Source: an uncultured Moraxella sp.
GTDB lineage: Bacteria > Pseudomonadota > Gammaproteobacteria > Pseudomonadales > Moraxellaceae
DNA: 64,000 nucleotides
Assembly: GCA_943908425.1 (NCBI GenBank)
Contig: CALTTC010000004.1
Location: 1 to 64,000 of the forward strand
Direction: 5' to 3'
Shown: positions 51,421-61,265 of the stretch, piece after piece
How the letters are laid out: each line of letters opens with the position of its first letter
How positions within the stretch are numbered: position 1 is the stretch's first letter
Notes under the pieces: generated by a model
The model's input: only the letters and a program-made list of their open reading frames with translations
The model's database searches: none
Told to the model about the DNA's origin: nothing
Made by a program: the position numbers and the translations under genes

Positions 51421-53100
51421 TTATGGCGCGGTGTTCGGTGTCGTAACGGCGGGATTGTCTGGGATAACCAGCGGTGGCGTGGCGCTTGGATTGTGAATGG
51501 CAAGATTGCTTGGTGTGTCAGTTACTGGCAAACTTGGTGTAACAGGTATCGTGCTTGACAGTGTCTCAAGCTCTGCCGGGCTGGCAAGTCTTGCCGGTGT
51601 CATCGCTGCCGTTTGGGTGGCGCTATCAACAATTTGTGTCGCATCCAAAGTTGCACCGCCACCCAAGGCTTGATATAGCTCAATTTGGCTGAGTACTTTT
51701 TGTAATTCTAGATTTAAAATCTGTTGTTGAATGGCAAACAGCGACCGCTCGGCATCTAATACGTCTAGATAATTGGCAAGCCCAGACCGAAAAATAGCAT
51801 AAGCGATGTCATAGGTTTGCTGGTAGTTTTTTTGTAGGCGGTATTGTGCGGCAAGCTGGGCGTCCAAGTAGGCACGCGTGGCAAGCACGTCATTAACTTC
51901 ACGAAAGGCGGTCTGAATGGTGCCTTCATAGGCGGCAAGTTTTTGTTGTTGGTCAAGCACTGCTGTATCATAGTTTGCTTGTCTTGCCCCAGCGTCAAAA
52001 ATCGGTAAGGTGATTTTAGGACCAAATGACCACGCTAAGGCATTGCTACTAAACAGCTTGGTTAAATCATCGCTTGCCAGTCCAATATTACCGCTTAGGC
52101 TGATATTAGGGAAAAACGCAGCACGCGCCACATCAATGTTCGCCCCAGCGGCTTTTAGGGTATACTCGGCTTGGACAATATCGGGGCGGTAGTAGAGTAG
52201 CTCGCTTGGCAGACCAGCACTTAATAGCACAGGCGAGACAAGCCCAGTGATGGCAGGTTCTGGCATTAGCTCGGCAGGGATAGGCGCGCCAACCAATAAT
52301 TGCAAGGCGTTTTGTTGTTTTAATAGCGTGCTTTTGGCGTTCATCACCGCCAGGCGGGCATTTTCCAGCGAAGCTTCGGCTTGCAGGCTAGGACTGCGTG
52401 AATCGATACCGGCTTGAAAGCGTCGCTGGGTGATATATAAAGAATGCTCACGGCTTTTGACGGTGCTTTCGGCAAGTATGATTTGTGCTTGCGTGTAGCT
52501 AATATTGCTATACATCTGGGCGATATTAGCAATCAAGCTAATTTGCACGCTGTCTTTGGCAGCGCTGGTTGCTAGATAACTTTGCAGGGCTTGTTCTTTT
52601 AGAGCGGCAATCTTACCCCAAAAATCCAGCTCATAGCTTGGCATGCCTAAGCCGATATTGTAACTATCGCTACTCAAGCGCTGTCCTAATTGACGTTGCC
52701 CGCCGTGCGTATAGCTACCGCTTGCGCCGACGCTTGGCAGACTATTGGCATTGGCAATTTGATATTGTGCCGCAACTTTTTGGATAGCTAAGGTGGCTTG
52801 TTCTAAGTTTTTATTGTTGGCAAGCCCAAGGGTGATTAGTGCTTTTAATTTGTCATCGTCATAAAAATCTTGCCAGCGACTTCCAGCAACACTTGGGGCA
52901 GCTGATATTGGCGCGGTTACAGGGCTGACAGCTACAGGGCTTGTAGTTATAGGATTTGACGCTACTGCGGTAACGGGGGTAAAGGGCTCGCTAAGCGGTA
53001 AATTGGGCTCAGCAAGTACCACGCTTGGCGCAGGGGCTACTGTGGTACAAGCGCTCATTGCCATACTAATGGCGGATAACGCAAATAGGCGATATTTCAT
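51421..53100 (-). CDS. RND efflux outer-membrane factor (OprM/AdeK-like)
   Basis: The outer-membrane channel of a tripartite pump. The 559-residue lipoprotein has lipobox MSAC (Cys 18), then a Pro/Val/Thr/Ala-rich linker of about 50 residues before the core begins WQDFYDDDKLKALI. Core landmarks include SYELDFWGKIAALKEQAL, AEYTLKAAGANIDVARAAFFPNISLSG and the closing YQALGGG. A Thr/Pro/Ala-rich tail of about 80 residues follows that OprM lacks. It is the third gene of the operon, 12 bp after the pump. Confidence 0.92.
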   Translation of the reverse strand: MKYRLFALSAISMAMSACTTVAPAPSVVLAEPNLPLSEPFTPVTAVASNPITTSPVAVSPVTAPISAAPSVAGSRWQDFYDDDKLKALITLGLANNKNLEQATLAIQKVAAQYQIANANSLPSVGASGSYTHGGQRQLGQRLSSDSYNIGLGMPSYELDFWGKIAALKEQALQSYLATSAAKDSVQISLIANIAQMYSNISYTQAQIILAESTVKSREHSLYITQRRFQAGIDSRSPSLQAEASLENARLAVMNAKSTLLKQQNALQLLVGAPIPAELMPEPAITGLVSPVLLSAGLPSELLYYRPDIVQAEYTLKAAGANIDVARAAFFPNISLSGNIGLASDDLTKLFSSNALAWSFGPKITLPIFDAGARQANYDTAVLDQQQKLAAYEGTIQTAFREVNDVLATRAYLDAQLAAQYRLQKNYQQTYDIAYAIFRSGLANYLDVLDAERSLFAIQQQILNLELQKVLSQIELYQALGGGATLDATQIVDSATQTAAMTPARLASPAELETLSSTIPVTPSLPVTDTPSNLAIHNPSATPPLVIPDNPAVTTPNTAP

Positions 53101-53112
53101 AAAGTCTCCAGA

Positions 53113-56100
53113 TTAAGTAGGGCGGTGCGTGCCTTTATAAGGGAATAAGGTGCGCACCCATATATAGAACATCGGAATAAAAAATATGCCCAAAAAGGTG
53201 GCGGTCAATACCCCACCGATAACGCTTGTGCCGACAGCATTTTGGCTACCAGACCCTGCCCCTGTCGCCAACGCCAAAGGTAGCACACCCACGCCAAAGG
53301 CAAGCGAGGTCATAATAATGGGGCGTAAGCGCATACGCGCGGCTTGCATTACGGCATCTTTTAGGGAATGCCCCGTGGCTTGTAGCTCTTTGGCAAATTC
53401 AATAATCAAAATGGCGTTTTTGGCGGATAAGCCAATGACTGTGAGTAGCCCAACTTGTAAATATACGTCATTGGCCAGTCCGCGCAGTGCTGTAAACACC
53501 ACCGCGCCCACGACCCCAAGCGGAATAACCAACATCACCGAAAATGGAATGGACCAGCTCTCATACAGCGCCGCAAGGCATAAAAACACCACCAGCATAG
53601 AAAGAGCATACAAAAGCGGTGCTTGTCCGCCAGCGATTTTTTCTTGGAGTGACAGCCCCGTCCATTCATAGCTGATGCCCTCGGGAAGCTTGTCGATCAT
53701 TTGCTCAATGCTTGCCATCGCCGTACCGCTAGACGCCCCGGGCGCCGCTGTTCCTGAGATTGCCATTGTTGGTAGACCGTTGTAGCGTGCCAGCATTGGA
53801 CTGCCGTATTCCCAGCGGCTACTGGCAAAGGCGCCAAAGTTAATCATCTGCCCGTCGCTATTGCGCACATACCATTTATTGATATCTTCGGGCACCACGC
53901 GACTATTGGCATCGCCTTGCACATACACCCGTTTTAGGCGTCCACGGTCAATAAAGTCATTGACATAAGCACCGCCCCACGCTTGGGCAATGGTCGCATT
54001 GACACTGCTAATAGGCAGATTATAGGCGGCGGCTTGGGCGCTATTAATGTCTAGTTTTAGCTTGGGGGCATCTTCTTGTCCGCCTGGACGCACGCTGGCA
54101 ATCGCTGGGTCTTGCATTGCCATCCCCATCAGCATATTGCGCGCCTCTACAAGACTTGCGTGTCCCACACCGCCAGCATCTTGCAGTTGCAATTCAAAGC
54201 CACCACTATTGTCAAAGCCTTGGATGGGTGGTGGCGCTAGGGGAAAAATAAAACTTGCTTCAGGAATGATGGCGTTTAATGCCATTGCTTTTTTGGCGAT
54301 GGTTTGGGCGCTATTTTCTTTGCCTTGACGTGCTGACCAGTCTTTTAGTTTGACAAAAGACATACCAGCATTTTGTCCGCCACCGCCAAAACTAAAGCCA
54401 GAGATCGTAAATACCGACTCAATATTATCCGCCTCATTATTTTGATAATAATCGGCGGTTTTTGCCATCACTGCTTGGGTTTCATCAAGCGTGGCGCCTG
54501 CTGGCAGTTGTACTAAGGTCATCAGCACGCCTTGGTCTTCATCAGGGACAAACGCTGGCGGCAGACGTAAAAAGACAACCGCCATTACCCCAACAATTAG
54601 GGCGTATAGCCCCAAAAATGCTAATTTGGCGTGAAAAGTTCTACCAACAAAGCGTTCGTATTTTTGACTGGCGCGGACAAAAAAGCGGTTAAATGCCCCA
54701 AAAAATCCTGTTGTCTTGTGGGTTGTGCGTTTTAATAAAGTGGCACATAACGCAGGGGTAAAAATTAGTGCTACCGCCGCCGATAGGAGCATACTCGTGA
54801 TTAAAGTCAAGGCAAATTGGCGATAAATCACCCCAGTTGAGCCACTAAAGAAAATCATTGGCACAAAAACCACCGACAAGATAAGCGCAATACCAATCAC
54901 TACTCGGCTAATCTCACTCATAGATTGCACAGTAGCGGCAAAGACCGTGATATGTGGATTTTCTTGTAAAATGCGCTCCACGTTTTCCACCACGACAATG
55001 GCATCGTCCACCAATAAGCCAATGGCAAGTACAAGCGCGAACATCGTCAAAATATTGACGCTATAATCCAACAGACCAAGCACCGCAAACGTGCCTAAAA
55101 TCACAACTGGCACGGCAAGGGTAGGAATCAATGTCGCACGCCAATTTTGTAAAAACAAAAACATCACCAAAAACACAAGAATAATGGCTTCAATCAAGGT
55201 TTTGACAACTTGTTCAATGGATAAGCGTACAAAGGGTGTGGTGTCGTAGGGCACGACCATGCTTAGCCCTTGGGGAAAATTTTTGGCAAGACTATCAAAG
55301 CGCGCGCCCACCGCTTGGCGTACGGCTAAGGCGTTAGAACTGGGTGCTAGCATAATTGCCATACCTGCCGCTTCTTTGCCATTGTAGCGCATAATTGTGC
55401 TGTAGTTTTCGCTGCCTAATTCTACCTTGGCGACGTCTTTTAAGCGCACGCTTGCACCATCAGTGCTGGTTTTTAAAAGAATGTTGCCAAATTCTTCTGG
55501 TGTTTGGAGATAGCTTTGCACACTGACGGTGGCGTTGATCACGCTTCGGTCGTTATTGGTTGGTAGTGACGCTAATTGCCCTGCCGATACTTGCACGTTT
55601 TGGGCGCGAATGGCATTGATGATATCGCTTGGCATCAGGGCATAGGCGCGCAGCTGTTCGGGATTTAGCCATACGCGCATTGCATAGGGCGCACCAAAGA
55701 CGTTGATAGCGCCCACGCCCTCTACCCGACTAATGGGGTCAGCAAGGTTACTGCTAATATAGTCGGCGATATCAGACTGGCTCATACTGCCATCTTCGGA
55801 AATAAACGCCGCCACCATCAAAAAATCGCTGGCGGATTTTTGTACATTGACGCCTTGACGCTGTACCACCTCAGGGAGAGCGCTACTAGCGGCTTGCAAT
55901 TTATTTTGTACTTGCACTTGTGCGGTATCTGGGTCAATGCCGTTTTCAAAGGTTAAGCTCACCGATGCCGCCCCTGCCGCTGACGAGCTAGATGACATAT
56001 ACATCAAGCCATCTAAGCCTTTCATCTGCCGTTCAATAACTTGGGTAACGGAATTTTCAATGGTTTCGGCATCGGCACCAGGGTAGACGGCATTGACCGA

Positions 56101-56229
56101 AATGGTAGTTGGGGCAATTTGTGGGTATTGCTCAATGGGCAACCCACGCAAGGTGATAATCCCAACCAACATAATCAAGATGGCGATTACCCACGCAAAA
56201 ATTGGTCTTTCAATAAAAAAACGAGACAT
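53113..56229 (-). CDS. RND multidrug efflux pump (AcrB/AdeJ-like)
   Basis: The inner-membrane, proton-driven pump of the HAE1 family. The 1038-residue length is standard. It begins FFIERPIFAWVIAILIMLVG. TM4 has LLVDDAIVVVENVERIL with the paired Asp residues needed for proton relay near 407-408. FSGSTGVIYRQFALTLI, GQEDAPKLKLDINSAQAAAYN and FFIPMFYIWVRTLFP are typical. By family it likely exports diverse hydrophobic drugs and biocides. It is 28 bp after the adaptor gene. Confidence 0.95.
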   Translation of the reverse strand: MSRFFIERPIFAWVIAILIMLVGIITLRGLPIEQYPQIAPTTISVNAVYPGADAETIENSVTQVIERQMKGLDGLMYMSSSSSAAGAASVSLTFENGIDPDTAQVQVQNKLQAASSALPEVVQRQGVNVQKSASDFLMVAAFISEDGSMSQSDIADYISSNLADPISRVEGVGAINVFGAPYAMRVWLNPEQLRAYALMPSDIINAIRAQNVQVSAGQLASLPTNNDRSVINATVSVQSYLQTPEEFGNILLKTSTDGASVRLKDVAKVELGSENYSTIMRYNGKEAAGMAIMLAPSSNALAVRQAVGARFDSLAKNFPQGLSMVVPYDTTPFVRLSIEQVVKTLIEAIILVFLVMFLFLQNWRATLIPTLAVPVVILGTFAVLGLLDYSVNILTMFALVLAIGLLVDDAIVVVENVERILQENPHITVFAATVQSMSEISRVVIGIALILSVVFVPMIFFSGSTGVIYRQFALTLITSMLLSAAVALIFTPALCATLLKRTTHKTTGFFGAFNRFFVRASQKYERFVGRTFHAKLAFLGLYALIVGVMAVVFLRLPPAFVPDEDQGVLMTLVQLPAGATLDETQAVMAKTADYYQNNEADNIESVFTISGFSFGGGGQNAGMSFVKLKDWSARQGKENSAQTIAKKAMALNAIIPEASFIFPLAPPPIQGFDNSGGFELQLQDAGGVGHASLVEARNMLMGMAMQDPAIASVRPGGQEDAPKLKLDINSAQAAAYNLPISSVNATIAQAWGGAYVNDFIDRGRLKRVYVQGDANSRVVPEDINKWYVRNSDGQMINFGAFASSRWEYGSPMLARYNGLPTMAISGTAAPGASSGTAMASIEQMIDKLPEGISYEWTGLSLQEKIAGGQAPLLYALSMLVVFLCLAALYESWSIPFSVMLVIPLGVVGAVVFTALRGLANDVYLQVGLLTVIGLSAKNAILIIEFAKELQATGHSLKDAVMQAARMRLRPIIMTSLAFGVGVLPLALATGAGSGSQNAVGTSVIGGVLTATFLGIFFIPMFYIWVRTLFPYKGTHRPT

Positions 56230-56257
56230 ACGTAACTTCTAACCTTAGTTGGGATAA

Positions 56258-57751
56258 TCAATCAGCTTGGCGTAGCGCTTCAGCCTCTTCAGGTGATAGA
56301 CCTTCTATCGCTGGCTCAGTGGGCGGACTAGGCGGCGCAACTGGGGCAGATGGCGCGGCGCTAGGTTTGGGCGCTTCTTGTGTTGGCGCGGATGGCGTTG
56401 GGGTTGCCTGTACTGGCGTTGGCACTGGCTGTGCAGGTGGAGTAGGGGTGCTAGCACTGGCGGTTTGGTTTGGTGCGGTCGCTAACACGCTGTTATGCCC
56501 GCTAGGCACTGGAGCGCTATTGCCTGTAGCGTTAGCTTTGGCAGGTTTAATGCTGACCACTTGCTCTGGCTTAAGTTTTGCACCACCTACTGTGACCACT
56601 TTATCGCCGTTACTTAATCCGCCAGTGACCAGCCATTGCCCTTCGTGGGTGCCAGAAATGGTAATATCGCGAAGCAGTACCTTGTTATCTGCGCCCACGA
56701 CATACACTTGTGGCGTACCTTGTGGCGTACGCGTCACCGCTGTTTGTGGTAGAAGTGTGGCGTTATTCACCACCGTTTGGTTAATATGAGCATTGACATA
56801 CATGCCCGGCAGGAGTAGTTGTTCAGGATTGGGGAAGATTGCACGCAATTTTACGGTGCCGGTCGTTTCATCCACTTGAGCATTAGATAGCGTAAGTTGT
56901 CCAGTGGCTGGGTAGGTGCTACCGTCCTCTAAGGTTAAGGTTACCGCCATTGTGCCAACGCTTGCCTCGCCACTAGCAAGCTGTTCGCGCAAGCGCAAAA
57001 TCTCCGCCGCCGATTGAGCAATATCCACATAAATAGGGTCAAGACGGGAGATGGTCACAAGGCTATTAGCTTGTCCTGCTGAGACTAGCGCGCCTTTTGT
57101 GACGCTAGAAATGCCACTTTTGCCAGTTAGGGGCGCGCGCACAATCGTTCTATTTAAGTCCAGCTGACTTGCCGCTAACCCTGCCTCCGCGGCGCGTACC
57201 GTTGCCTCACTGCTGGCAATATTAGCCTCCGCTTGGCGTACCCCTGCCTCGGCAGTGCGCACGGCGGTGACGGCATTGTCGTAGGCTTGGCGTGATATCG
57301 CCTCAATCTCTAGTAGCCCCTGCATTCTATTTAAATCCGCAACTGCTTGGTCGTGCAGGGCTTTTTTACTCGCTAAGGTCGCTTGAGCGGTCGTGACATT
57401 GGCGCGTGCTTGGTTAAGTGCCGCCTCTGCCCCTGCCACAGAGCTGGCGTAATTGTCGGTGTTAATGCGATACAGGGGCTGTCCGGCTTGTACCATCGCC
57501 CCTTCTTGGAACAAAATCTCGTCAATCATCCCACTCACTTGTGGGCGCACCTCCGATATCTCGGTCGCTACAGTTCTACCTGCCAAGGCTTGTGTGCTAG
57601 CAATTGGCTCTAAGGTCACCACTTGCACTTCCACAGTGGGGGGCGGCATTTCTTGCTGGCTTGCCGCTTGGTCGTTGTGTTTGTTACAGGCAGTTAATGT
57701 GGTCAAAGCCAAGGCGGTGCACACAGCCAGCGTGCGAAGAGAAAACGTCAT
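56258..57751 (-). CDS. RND efflux periplasmic adaptor (AcrA/AdeI-like)
   Basis: The membrane-fusion lipoprotein that joins pump and channel. Lipobox LTAC puts Cys at 22. The lipoyl half VRPQVSGMIDEILFQEGAMVQAGQPLYRI, a long helical hairpin (about residues 105-185), the second lipoyl half VRAPLTGKSGISSVTKGALV and the beta-barrel follow. The family core ends near residue 400. The last 95 or so residues are a Pro/Thr/Ala/Ser tail that AcrA lacks, ending in acidic EGLSPEEAEALRQAD. First gene of the operon. No regulator is adjacent. Confidence 0.92.
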   Translation of the reverse strand: MTFSLRTLAVCTALALTTLTACNKHNDQAASQQEMPPPTVEVQVVTLEPIASTQALAGRTVATEISEVRPQVSGMIDEILFQEGAMVQAGQPLYRINTDNYASSVAGAEAALNQARANVTTAQATLASKKALHDQAVADLNRMQGLLEIEAISRQAYDNAVTAVRTAEAGVRQAEANIASSEATVRAAEAGLAASQLDLNRTIVRAPLTGKSGISSVTKGALVSAGQANSLVTISRLDPIYVDIAQSAAEILRLREQLASGEASVGTMAVTLTLEDGSTYPATGQLTLSNAQVDETTGTVKLRAIFPNPEQLLLPGMYVNAHINQTVVNNATLLPQTAVTRTPQGTPQVYVVGADNKVLLRDITISGTHEGQWLVTGGLSNGDKVVTVGGAKLKPEQVVSIKPAKANATGNSAPVPSGHNSVLATAPNQTASASTPTPPAQPVPTPVQATPTPSAPTQEAPKPSAAPSAPVAPPSPPTEPAIEGLSPEEAEALRQAD

Positions 57752-57851
57752 AAAAACCCTTAAGAAAGTACGGACGCTACAGTCGGCAGGCGTGGTAATT
57801 AATATAATAAACGCCCAAATTTAATAAACAACTGTAGGTTGATTTTTCGCT

Positions 57852-57880
57852 ATTATACCTAAAAAAGCGCCTTGGCATAA
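57852..57880 (-). promoter_or_regulatory. Candidate promoter of the RND efflux operon
   Basis: On the minus strand TTATGC (57875-57880), 17 bp, and a perfect TATAAT (57852-57857) lie about 100 bp before the adaptor ATG. The -35 match is weak and the long leader leaves room for control. No operator palindrome stands out. Confidence 0.45.
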
Positions 57881-57948
57881 GGTTTTTTTCTAACTCTTAG
57901 CCGATGGTTGGACAAAAAGATTTTTTTAATAATTTTTTTGAAAAATGC

Positions 57949-57976
57949 TTGCCTTTTTAAAAATATTTGGTATCAT
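57949..57976 (+). promoter_or_regulatory. Promoter of the tRNA-Cys / tRNA-Leu unit
   Basis: TTGCCT (57949-57954), a 16-bp spacer and TATCAT (57971-57976) precede tRNA-Cys by 17 bp. Confidence 0.6.
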
Positions 57977-57993
57977 AGCAACTTCTAAAGCAA

Positions 57994-58067
57994 GGCTGGG
58001 TGGCAGAGTGGTTATGCAGCGGACTGCAACTCCGTGTACGCCGGTTCGATTCCGACCTCAGCCTCCA
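57994..58067 (+). tRNA. tRNA-Cys (GCA)
   Basis: A 74-nt cloverleaf with acceptor strands GGCTGGG and CTCAGCC, anticodon loop CTGCAAC giving GCA, T arm containing GGTTCGATTCC, discriminator T and encoded CCA. It lies 48 bp before tRNA-Leu, which probably shares its transcript. Confidence 0.96.
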
Positions 58068-58115
58068 TTAGTTATTTATATAGCCTAGCTTTATAATTAA
58101 CAACAACCGCCCAAC

Positions 58116-58202
58116 GCCCGGGTGGTGAAATTGGTAGACACAAGGGATTTAAAATCCCTCGCTAGTAATAGCGTGCCGGTTCAAGTCCGGCCCCGGGCAC
58201 CA
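58116..58202 (+). tRNA. tRNA-Leu (TAA)
   Basis: An 87-nt class II tRNA: acceptor GCCCGGG with CCCGGGC, anticodon loop TTTAAAA giving TAA, a long variable arm (CGCTAGTAATAGCG), T loop TTCAAGT, discriminator A and encoded CCA. A T-rich segment follows and may serve as terminator. Confidence 0.96.
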
Positions 58203-59554
58203 TCTTTTGATTAGTTTTTCTGCTAAACTTTCCTATCAATTCAATATTGCTTACCAATACAGACAATTATTTTTATATCATAAATTTAGTCATATTCTAA
58301 AATAGCTAAATTACTTGCTCTCACTAGCAATACCAAATTTCAATCAATTATTGCCCAAAAAACCTGCCAATATATCGTTTGGTTATTGTAAAGCTTGCTA
58401 CAGTTTATAGTAAAAAGGTCAATATCAGGGTCTAAAAATAACAAATTGGCATTATAAAAAATGCTAGTAATGCACTTTATAAGAGATGATAAAAATTACC
58501 AATTCATACAGTAGAACTGTACAAGTGGTTTTTTGGCAAACACGCTAAAAACTAACTTTTAGATTATAAAAAACTGACAAGCTATTGCCGAAAACTGCCA
58601 GTAGATGAGTTTTAGTTGCCTAGAGTATAAAAAATAGGTTATGGTTTGTCTATGCTTATAATCTAGATACAATTAAGATTATCGCTTTAGTGGGCAAAAC
58701 CGCTAAGATTGCAAGTCAAGTGTGTGTATAGAATACTGACTTTGATTTAACCCAGCGTAATAGCTGTCTTGTCTTAATATCGGCTTTAAAACAGGTAAAC
58801 ACTATACGGCTCACAAGGCGATAATAATTGTCTTAGGTAGAGTTTGGAGTGGATATTTAAAAAATTTGCTGTTTTGAAACAAGCTAACAAGCGCAGTTTA
58901 ATTGACTATTTTGCTATGTTAATGATAATTAGGTTTGGTGAGTGTATTTTGTGTTGCGGTTATACATAAGCTAAGCATTAGCTTGGGAATGAATATATTG
59001 ATAAGTTTGTGCGGTGATATTAGACGGGCGAATAATTCTAAATAAAATTAACGCTTATCAATCAATTAAACCAAGTGTTTAGCTTACTATAAATTAACTC
59101 GTTGTCTTGGTCATTTAACCTACTTTAATAAATAGCTTGTCCAAATAGTGTGTTGCTCATCTTTAAGTTATCCTAATCTAGGGTGTATTGATATATTATT
59201 TTCTATCTGCTTTATATGTAAAGGCTTCTAAATAGATTTTAAAAAGATATTATTCTAAAATTTGCTTTACAAAACTTTTAGTTATAACTATTTAATATAG
59301 CTTAGTGTTTTTGGCTTATATCAAATAGGTACTCTACAAGTTGCAATTAGCCTAATTTAACATCCAAATGACAAGGCTAAATAGGTGCGAGCAAAGTTTA
59401 GGCTTATCTTGCAAATACCGGCTATTAGTAAAAATTATAAGCATATCCTGCGCTAACTTTTGTTATCTCACAAGCTCATCTACTTAGCTTAGAACGACCG
59501 CGTGAAGTCAGCTTATCTGCTTAGCAATATATTTAAACTAAATCACAGCTTACC
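58203..59554. other. 1.35-kb non-coding AT-rich stretch after the tRNA pair
   Basis: No open frame of more than 60 codons, no RNA gene I recognise, and stops in all frames throughout. Base composition is more AT-rich than the flanking genes. Short words such as AGCTTA and GCTTAG recur, but I found no long repeat, no inverted-repeat ends and no duplicate of the tRNA 3' end that would mark an integrated element. Confidence 0.6.
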
Positions 59555-59556
59555 AA

Positions 59557-59581
59557 TAAAAAACCGCCTAAGTTGGCGGTT
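59557..59581 (-). terminator. Terminator of the Thr-rich lipoprotein gene
   Basis: On the minus strand AACCGCC pairs with GGCGGTT (7 bp, 6-nt loop, 59562-59581) and is followed by a T-run. It starts 5 bp after the stop codon. Confidence 0.85.
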
Positions 59582-59586
59582 CATGT

Positions 59587-59919
59587 CTATTGACTGGTAG
59601 CAACAGTTTCTGTACTCGTCTCTGTGACGGTTTCGGTGGTTACCTCTGCGGTAGCGGTCTGGGCATCCGTGTTTTCAGCGGTAGCAGCATCAGTAGTTGT
59701 AACTGTTTCGGTTGCTGTAGCAGTATCGGTGGTAGCGGTACTGCCCATTTTTGGCATGCCTTCATCGTCAAATTTGATAGGCTCAGCAACAGGGGCATTG
59801 GCAAGGGCGTTTTGTTCGGCTAGTTTAACAGCATCAACGGCGTGCATTTTTTCGTGATGGTCGTTGCCACACGCTGTCAAGACACTGATGGCAAGTAAGC
59901 TTATAAGAATTTTTTGCAT
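59587..59919 (-). CDS. Small Thr/Ala-rich lipoprotein, unknown function
   Basis: A 110-residue lipoprotein: lipobox LTAC (Cys 17), then Gly-Asn, then a His-rich patch (HHEKMH) near residue 21. From about residue 59 to the end it is an almost pure Thr/Ala/Glu/Val low-complexity tail (repeats like TATET and ETVTET). I know no function. The tail is probably disordered. It lies 14 bp after hom on the same strand and may be co-transcribed with it. The terminator follows at once. Confidence 0.75.
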   Translation of the reverse strand: MQKILISLLAISVLTACGNDHHEKMHAVDAVKLAEQNALANAPVAEPIKFDDEGMPKMGSTATTDTATATETVTTTDAATAENTDAQTATAEVTTETVTETSTETVATSQ

Positions 59920-59933
59920 AATGGCTCCATAAA

Positions 59934-61241
59934 TTAAGTGGATAAATTTTCTAAACGTAAACGAATAATGGGTTCTTTGACCACGGCTAATTGCTCAATA
60001 TGACTGATGGCGCTATTTACATACTGTTCAAGGGTTGGTTGTATAAGTACAATAATAGACACGTTGTCGGCATCTTGGTGCGGTTTTTGGAGAATAGCAT
60101 CAATGCTGATGGTGTTATCGCGCAAAATCTCGGTAACACTTGCTAGCACGCCAATCACATTGGCAACGGTCAAGCGCAGATAGTAGCCAGTATGAGTGGC
60201 GCTGGGCGGTAGAATCTGGGTGTCGGCAAGCGCCTCTGGTACAAATGCCAGATGGGGCACATAGTGGCTGTCACTGTCTGTGCTAATAAGGCGCGCCAAA
60301 TCTATCACATCCGCCATAACTGCTGAGGCGGTCGCCCCTGCCCCTGCGCCATCACCATAGTATAGGGTTTCGCCCAAGGGGTGGGCGCTGACCATGACGC
60401 CATTTTTGACGCCATTCACGTTCGCAAGTAAGCTGTCGCTTGGGATTAACGTGGGGTGGACACGTAATTCTAATCCGTTAGTACCACGTACAGCAAGCCC
60501 CAAATGCTTGATGGTATAACCTAACGCTTTGGCGTACAAAATATCTTGTAAGGCAATCCCCGTAATGCCTTCCACATAGACTTTGTCAAATTGCACAGGG
60601 ATACCAAAGGCAATGGCGGATAATAAAGCGAGCTTATGCGCGGCATCGGTGCCTTCAATATCAAAGGCGGGATCTGCCTCAGCATAGCCTAGGCGTTGGG
60701 CTTCAGTCAAGGCATCAGCAAAACTACATTGGTCGTTTGCCATCCGCGTCATAATAAAGTTACTGGTGCCATTGATGATACCTGCCAACCAATTAACTTG
60801 ATTGCCTGCTAGCGCCTCACGTAACACTTTAATGATAGGGATACCCCCTGCAACCGCTGCCTCATAGGCGACGTGTACGCCAGCCGCTTCTGCTTCTGCA
60901 AAAATAGCATTGCCGTGGGCAGCAAGCAGGGCTTTATTGGCGGTAACAACATGCTTGCCATGACGAATGGCGGTGAGTACTACTTCTTTTGCCAGCGTCG
61001 TTCCGCCCATCACTTCAATGACAATGTCCACCTCAGGCGAGGATGCGACAGCAAGCACATCACTACTTTGCTCAATATGCTTGGGAAGGTCATCGCGTAC
61101 ACGCCGAGTGGCAACGTGGGTAATGCACAGCTTTCGTCCTGTACGCCGTGCGAGTTCGGCACAGTTGTCGTGCAACAGCGCTAGGACGCCAGTACCGACA
61201 GTACCAACGCCAATGAGTGCAAGGTTAATAGGGCGGTTCAC
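59934..61241 (-). CDS. hom: Homoserine dehydrogenase
   Basis: Reduces aspartate-4-semialdehyde to homoserine, on the path to threonine and methionine. The 435-residue protein has the NAD(P) loop GVGTVGTG at 11-18, NKALLAAHG (about 103), YEAAVAGGIPIIKVLRE (about 125), GIINGTSNFIMT, AYAEADP-type GYAEADPAFDIEGTDAAHKLALL, and a C-terminal ACT domain from about 345. The start is a GTG, with AGGA seven bases upstream. Preceded by dsbC, as in other Moraxellaceae. Confidence 0.95.
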   Translation of the reverse strand: MNRPINLALIGVGTVGTGVLALLHDNCAELARRTGRKLCITHVATRRVRDDLPKHIEQSSDVLAVASSPEVDIVIEVMGGTTLAKEVVLTAIRHGKHVVTANKALLAAHGNAIFAEAEAAGVHVAYEAAVAGGIPIIKVLREALAGNQVNWLAGIINGTSNFIMTRMANDQCSFADALTEAQRLGYAEADPAFDIEGTDAAHKLALLSAIAFGIPVQFDKVYVEGITGIALQDILYAKALGYTIKHLGLAVRGTNGLELRVHPTLIPSDSLLANVNGVKNGVMVSAHPLGETLYYGDGAGAGATASAVMADVIDLARLISTDSDSHYVPHLAFVPEALADTQILPPSATHTGYYLRLTVANVIGVLASVTEILRDNTISIDAILQKPHQDADNVSIIVLIQPTLEQYVNSAISHIEQLAVVKEPIIRLRLENLST

Positions 61242-61265
61242 GGTATGTCCTTATAGAGGTGATAG

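Noticed and set aside
57994..59554. An integrated genomic island at the tRNA-Leu 3' end
   Set aside because: No integrase, no cargo genes and no repeat of the tRNA 3' end were found, so it is reported only as an odd non-coding stretch.
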